Of a DNA stretch of 64,000 bases, positions 58,401 through 64,000 are shown in pieces (position 1 is the stretch's first letter; the number at the start of each line of letters is the position of its first letter). The stretch lies in the NCBI RefSeq assembly GCF_000001735.4, contig NC_003076.8, forward strand, positions 20,897,835 through 20,961,834, in the 5' to 3' direction. This DNA comes from Arabidopsis thaliana. Lineage: Eukaryota; Streptophyta; Magnoliopsida; Brassicales; Brassicaceae. The notes under the pieces were generated by a model. It was not told the DNA's origin and searched no databases. It saw only the letters and a list, made by a program, of their open reading frames with translations. Made by a program: the position numbers and the translations under genes.

Positions 58401-59028
58401 GATCTAAATAGAAACGTTGAAAAAGTTAATCCTTCAAAAGGAATATCATATAGACGTATCCTTGTAAAATACATGTCTTATATCGGCGTTGAGATCAAAG
58501 ACGGAGTCTGCCACCCCTTAACTTGGAGATAAAAGTATCTGGTACCATTAGGTATTTATAACTGCTCGAATACAACTACTGAACTACCTAGTTGGTCTAA
58601 AGTAACGTAGATACATGATAAACGTTAATATGTCAAATTCCATGAACACGTACTTACGAATGTGATAGTTGTACAAATGTACTATGTAGATAGATGCTAT
58701 AAAAGATGAATCAATAAAATTCAGTCGAATTTCAAAATGAAGTCATTGGGGAGTTTGATTGAAGGAGAGAGTTTGAACACACACTAAGATTGGCTACAAG
58801 CCTACAACAACCATCTGAGGATTAAAAGAAAGACACAAGTCAAAGAACCCTAAAGATTACATCCTCTAGTAAACCCTAACTTTTAGTGAAATATCTCTGT
58901 TTAAGACTTTAACAACTAACAATCTGAAAGAAAAAAAATACCATTACGCTCTAAAAAAATCTGAAGACACCGAAATAAAACAACTCAAGATTCATAACAC
59001 ATATATGTCGGATTCTTTCCATCGATCA
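55473..59028. repeat. Diverged tandem repeats in the AHL4 3' flank
   Basis: Three related copies of a ~200-base module start near 56820, 57697 and 58541 (spacing about 878 and 839). Shared blocks include ACCAT.ATG/AGGTATTT.TAACT, GAATACAACTAC, TTCAATGAACAC, and GAGTTTGA..ACACAC. A second module (AGGACG.TATCC followed by TTGAAATTGCAA-like sequence) occurs near 56137 and 57022. A third (GAACCCTAAAGATTACA) occurs at about 57981 and 58846, the latter abutting the AHL4 3' end. No coding frame is seen in 55473-59028. Confidence 0.75.
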
Positions 59029-61095
59029 TCAGCTTGGAACCTCGGTGTCAGATTCGCTATGGCCTCCGAATTCTTCATCATCTTCACCTTCTAAATCATC
59101 CTCATCTTCTTCCCTATCTTCTCCAGGGAGGGAAGAGAAGAGATCCTTGATATGGTTAGCTGTGTTATTTGCATAGTAACCATGGACGGTGTTAGTACTT
59201 GGTTCATGCGAAAAGGACACAGGTGGTGCAGACACCGGTGGTGGCTGAATAACAACAGGCTTGTTGAGCCCGTATCTAGCCTTAGGATCTTCCGCTGAGC
59301 CACCGAATGAGATATTAGAAGCTTGTGTTGTTGTCGGGATCCCGAGTCTTTCCCTTCTTTGCTTCTTTATCTGCTGCTGCTGCTGCTGCGATTCCTCCTG
59401 ACCCGCTATAAAACTCCCTACCATTACCTGAACAATATACATATCGTATTCAAAACCACAATGCTTAAAACGATACAAAAACACGAGTCCATTAAAGAGA
59501 TCAACACAACACCTCATGGTCTAAGTTATTACCTGAACAGGACCAGCGGCAATAAAGAGACCAGCAAGTCCACCACCAAAGACACGACCATCTTGTCCTG
59601 CAAGAGAGACACTCATCCCACCAGCTCTGCTTCGGGTTCCTCCACTCTCGCTTGGTATAAACGAACCCGTCAAAGAAAGAATCTCAAAATGACCCTGACC
59701 ACAAATTGTAGACTAAATTTAGTAAAAAAGAAAAAAGATTAGAAAGAATCTAAGAGAGAGTGAAGAGAGAGAGCAAACCTCATAAGTGAGAGTACCACCA
59801 GATGTCATAGATTGACGAAGTGTAACATTGGATATGGGACCGTTCGCTGAAAGAATACAAATAGCACGCGAGCCTTGTTGAGAGAATGTCATTATCTTCA
59901 TTGTCACATCCTGTTAGATTCAGTGGGCCAAAAATAGTTAGAGATCTTGTGGACTTAGTCAAGAATAATGAGCTTGGTTAATCATAGTATGTTCCTATTA
60001 AGGTCGCTAAACTGACTTTATACTCACAAATAATTCAGTAAATAAATCACAAGTAGATAGAATTATCGAAAACATACCTCACCGGCATTTACTGTGAGCA
60101 CATGAGGTGTAAAACTTGGACTGACAATTTCAGCAGGTCCTCCTCCACCTGCAAATTAATCATCAAATGAATCAAGCTTAACAGATAAAACAAACGAAAT
60201 CTGATCAAGAAAACTAACAAATTGCTAAAACCAAAACAGTAAAGAGTTCAAGTTAAATCCTTAAGTAATAAGACCAAAGCCTACAGATTCCTCGATATAT
60301 ATACTCTTAATCACACTGCTTATGTCACTATCATCAAAGAATCCGAACTAGTTTCCCTAAATTGCCTTCTTCTTCTGGGACTTTTCCTTTAAATTCAACT
60401 CTTTTTTCACACAGAATCCTCCAGTTTACTGGACAGTAACATTCACTAGCTTTATAAGACAAAACCTTTGTCCTTATTCCAAAATTTTTGCAAGTCAAAT
60501 AGATCTATTAAAAGCTATCTATTGATTCTTATACAGAGAGGCCAATGTACACACACAGAGATTCCTAAATTCGAACAGGAAAGGAGAAAAAGACATTACC
60601 AGAAGTAGGAGTGTTGTTGTTAAATTCGAACATCTGAGGATTCTTGAGCCAATTGTTGTCGTTGTTGTTGTTATTGGGCTCTCTGCTTCCTTGTCCTTGT
60701 CCACGTCCTCGTCCTCTTCCTCTGCCTCTTCCTCGACCTCTTCCTCGTTTCCGAGAACCAAACTCCGACGTCAACGGAACGGAGGATGAGATAGGCATAG
60801 GAGAGAGAGTCACAGCGAGTGAGCCGTCAGGGTTATACTTTCTTGGTCTCCCTCTCTTCTTCTTCAACTCAGAAGAAGAATTCTCCACCGGCATTGTTAA
60901 GCTAAAAGGAGGAGCAACATTCTCAGAAGGTTTCACCGCGGCGGCGGCGGAGGAAGTGCTGGATTGACCCACCGGAAAAAGATTAGGGTTTTCAGACCGT
61001 GGTGGGTAACCAGGAGGAGGAAGAGGAGTTTCATGTTGTTTCAGACCAAAACTGGTTGGGATGTTGTTGATGTTAGTTCCTTCTCTCTCCTCCAT
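59029..61095 (-). CDS. AHL4: AT-hook motif nuclear-localised protein
   Basis: Five exons in transcript order 60600-61095, 60078-60148, 59779-59910, 59533-59694, 59029-59427 give 419 residues. One canonical AT-hook, KKRGRPRKYNPDG, is at about residues 79-91. It is followed by an unusual run of Gly-Arg dipeptides (~117-131), which may act as a second hook or RNA/DNA-binding tract. The PPC/DUF296 domain spans about 170-300 (FTPHVLTVNAGEDV to AAGPVQVMVGSF). A polyglutamine run of six comes from CAG repeats near 59370, and the tail is strongly acidic. AHL proteins bind AT-rich DNA and oligomerise via the PPC domain; AHL3/AHL4 are known to set the xylem boundary in roots. An upstream in-frame TTG is not the start. 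Confidence 0.95.
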
Positions 61096-63226
61096 CTGAA
61101 AAGATTCTGATTCCGACAATTAAGGAAGAGAAACTCAATAGAAGTAGAAGAAAAAGACTCAAAAAGACAGAACTTGAATCTTGATGATCACGACAGATTC
61201 AAGCTTCTTCAGACAGACACTTAAAGTATAGACAAGAGAGAGAGAGAGAGAAGAAAGATCCAGAGGACGTAAGATTCAGAGAAAAGGGGCAAAGAGATTT
61301 TTTTGTTTTTGTTATTGTGTGTTGAAAATTAAGTAAAACTAGTGAAGAGAAAGATCAAAAGCTTCCATGGCGGAATCTTAATTTCAGAAGAATTTCTCCT
61401 AAAACACTCATAATTACCAGGGTTTTTTTTTTTTTCTACAGGAGGGTTAAGTTTAGGGAGAATTTTTCTTTACAGATGTGAGAAATTAGGGTTTTGAGGA
61501 GAATGGGAAAGAGAAAATAAATAAATATAGAAAATATAAAAAAAATCAAAGGAGCGGATTTTATTACATTATTACAATTTGATTTTATAGAAATAAAATA
61601 AAAGGTTGTTTTATTAAAAGGAAAAAATCAAAAAAAAAAAGGAGAGAGAAACGAGAAAAGTGTAATTCTAAAATATTGTAATAATGGCTTAATTAGAAAA
61701 TTCAAAAATTTACACTCCTTTCCTAACAAAAGTCTTGGAGTTTGGGATACAGCTAAAGTTTTTAAGTAATTTAATAAAATAAGTAGAGGCAAATTTTTAA
61801 TTATATGCAGTTGGACTTGATTTTTGAGATGTTCCACACTATTCAAAATGAAAAATAAGAAAAAGATTTAAGATATTTCTGTCACCTAATATTATCACTC
61901 TTTTCTTTTTCAGTCTATCCACGTTGACTATAACCAAAACGTTGACCAATTTAGCCTCCCAAAGACCAAGTACAAAATCTTCTTTGTCCCTAATCCCTGA
62001 CATTAGGAGTGGTGGTAATGACTCCGTACCAAAGTTATCCAAATTTTTTCATTAGGATGTCTAATTCCCGCAAATAAAGTCTACAAGTTTGTTTTTAGGG
62101 TGGATTAGGTTATAGATCTTCAGGATGGACCTATATATCACGATTGTTGTTGGGGTGATTAAGTTTTTTTTTTTAAACTTGATACCAAAAACATACAAAT
62201 CGCACAAAATAGTTCAGTTGTTTTATCATTGTCTAAAGTAAGTTATAGTGGGTCTTCTAGATCACACGACTATACATAATATCAATTTAAAAACTCTGGT
62301 TAGGGAATGTATCTATTTAGAGAGTTCTGATTTCCATTCTAGAAGCAAAAGATTAATTTTACAAACAACATATTAGGTTTCAAAATCTCCCATTTGTGAA
62401 TTGTGACTTGTGAGCCTATAATATTCAAATTTCAAACAACACTCTTCGTCCCGTACAAATCTCCTTTCCGACTAGTAATTTTGACTTGTAACATCAGAAA
62501 ATTTTCAAGAGATAAATCTATTATAACCTATAGAAAACTTTTTAAAAAAGATTTCTTACTCTATAAAACCTAAAGAATTATATATTTCCTAAATTTAAAA
62601 TATTTACATTATATCTATAAAATATTTTCTATACTCTATAAAATATTTCTTAAGATTTCTAACTATATCTACATTTGACCGACCCCTTTCTATTTTATTA
62701 TGTTGCATATGTCGTCAAATAAGACCTCATAGATCTCTGAAATTAATTCATGATGGATACAAATCGATGGAAGTTGATTATCCAAAGTGGTAAAATCATT
62801 AGTAACCCCAAGCTATTTTGAAGTCATACATGGAGACGAAAAAGTGGTCAATCCACCAGTAAATTAAAATAGAAAATTGTGAAATATTGACCTCAACTCA
62901 CAAGCAAATAATTTTTTGAATACACGAATATAGCCAGAAACAAGTTATGACAAGTCAGGTAATAATATGTTGCGGAATTTTCGAATAATAATGTGAAGTG
63001 GTCAATACAGATTAGGTTGACTAGTTTCCCACTACAGCTACTGAGCTACACTTCACGAAATGTTTTTTTTTTTCTTGTCAGTCTCAGAATAAACCATACG
63101 TGTAAAAATGATTACTCAAAAAAAAAAAAAAAAGCCAATCATATAATTGACCTTTTACAAACCAAACCACATTCAATTTGAGTTTTACAAATAAAAGAAC
63201 TTAAGTTGAATCCAACGGATTGATGA
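61096..63226. other. AHL4 promoter and PLEIADE 3' flank
   Basis: The AHL4 leader (CT/GA-rich, with a GAGAGA run near 61229) and promoter, then AT-rich spacer leading to the 3' UTR of the minus-strand MAP65-3 gene. A run of CTCTATAAAAT-like repeats lies near 62560-62650. No gene is supported. Confidence 0.5.
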
Positions 63227-64000
63227 TCAAACCAAACGACATTCAGACTGTAGCATGAAGGCGAGTCTTCGTTCCTCAAACGAGTACTCAACAACTTCAG
63301 GCTTTTCAGACATCAATCTTGCATTGTTGGTGAATGGTGTTGGTGCGGTGTGCATTGGGACAGAGACTGTTGCTGGTGTCGACGGGATTGGAATCATTGC
63401 AGCAACATTTTTCGGTGTTTGCATCATCATAGTCATCATCTTCTCTTCTTCCAAGTTCCTGAGAATGTTGTTGTTCTTGATAGGAGTTGCAAATGATGAG
63501 ATCTCATTCACTGCGTTGTTTTTCGGAAGTTGTTGTGTTGTTGTTGTTGCTATGTTGGCCTTTGATGCAACCACCGTGGTCGATATGGGGGAAAACGGTT
63601 TGCGAACTAATGGGGATTGCAACATTTCAGAAGGATTCATTGATTGTTTCCTTGAGGGTAGTCCTGCAATGTCAAGCCCTCTTCTTCCTGCAGGAATAAG
63701 ATTCATTTGCCAATGCAATTAGGAAATCTATTCATACTATGATGATAACCAATGATTTACATTTGATTAAGAGACTTAGTTACCATTTGATAAAGCTCCA
63801 TCATTATGTCGGTGATCTGCTTTCTTGTTAGGCTTAGGAGTCTGATGCATTGCTGCTCCTAAGGAAAGTCTTCTGTTAGATGCACCACCGGTCGACATTC
63901 TTGGAGCCTTTTTACCACCAAGGGGTTTAGATGGGCTGGGTTTGGACCCGTAAAGTGCCTCTTGTTCTGCTATGAGCTGTCCTTGAAGCTTTTTCTGATC
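63227..64000 (-). CDS. PLE: Microtubule-associated protein MAP65-3, C-terminal part
   Basis: Two 3'-terminal exons are visible: 63784 to beyond the right edge, and the last exon 63227-63687. Together they encode about 225 C-terminal residues. The visible part starts within a coiled-coil/linker ([19 protein letters not shown]) that follows the microtubule-binding repeat of MAP65 proteins. A basic, Ser/Pro-rich tail follows with [10 protein letters not shown] and several Ser/Thr-Pro sites, consistent with cell-cycle kinase and MAPK control. The extended Thr/Gln/Asn-rich tail ending in [10 protein letters not shown] fits MAP65-3/PLEIADE, which cross-links antiparallel microtubules in the phragmoplast midzone during cytokinesis. 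The rest of the gene lies outside the window. The assignment uses tail features plus the position next to AHL4. Confidence 0.88.

Noticed and set aside
59323..59742. Plus-strand open frame of 139 codons opposite AHL4
   Set aside because: It crosses AHL4 exons 4 and 5 and the intron between them, on the wrong strand, with no features of its own.
61096..61119. N-terminal extension of AHL4 beginning with Ser-Glu-Ser
   Set aside because: The codon at 61119 is TTG, not ATG. The ATG at 61095 gives the expected 419 residues.
63255..63722. Plus-strand 155-codon open frame opposite the MAP65-3 last exon
   Set aside because: It is the complement of a low-complexity Thr/Gln/Met-rich tail, which gives hydrophobic-looking codons by chance.

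Overview
The window is plant nuclear DNA. It is AT-rich and has GT-AG introns, long 5' leaders with pyrimidine tracts, and plant-only families. I recognise the gene order as Arabidopsis thaliana chromosome 5, roughly loci AT5G51451 to AT5G51600. That identification comes from recalled protein families and order; no database was searched. Exon models were built by hand from the sequence, and reading phase was checked across every junction.

Layout. The left edge (1-534) is unresolved. Next come RGF5, a root meristem growth factor precursor (535-920); TPPA, a trehalose-6-phosphate phosphatase (4432-6458); a small two-exon secreted-peptide gene on the minus strand (7002-7623); and a decayed TPP gene fragment (about 7813-8110). 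GH3.8, an acyl-acid amido synthetase (9453-11506), and SKS2, a GPI-anchored SKU5-like cupredoxin protein (12599-15319), follow. PME59 and PME60 are tandem pectin methylesterases on the minus strand (15846-17772, 20095-22004). After them lie a jagunal-like ER membrane protein (23678-24984), a stand-alone PMEI-domain protein (28146-28760), and a large ubiquitin-hydrolase-like protein on the minus strand that seems to have lost its catalytic Cys (29284-33683). The last is divergent from OCT1, a mitochondrial peptidase (34237-38450). LPA2 (38600-39409), EXL3 (minus, 41959-42972) and a gene-free interval of about 5 kb come next. The right third holds an LRR receptor pseudokinase (47973-50779), HIR3 (51677-53400), a DUF4408/DUF761-like repeat protein (54723-55472), about 3.5 kb of repeats, AHL4 (minus, 59029-61095) and the 3' end of PLEIADE/MAP65-3 (minus, 63227 to the edge).

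This is ordinary plant gene space, and the neighbours do not form one pathway. Several act at the cell wall or surface (SKS2, PME59, PME60, the PMEI protein, EXL3, the LRR protein, HIR3). Two encode small secreted peptides. I see no defence island, CRISPR array or other unfamiliar multi-gene system.

The most interesting signals are the small cysteine-containing secreted peptide, the TPP gene relic beside its presumed parent, the Cys-to-Ser change in the ubiquitin hydrolase, the pseudokinase, and a repeat array next to AHL4. There are also three tiny poly(A)-like insertions flanked by direct repeats, which look like end products of retrotransposition.
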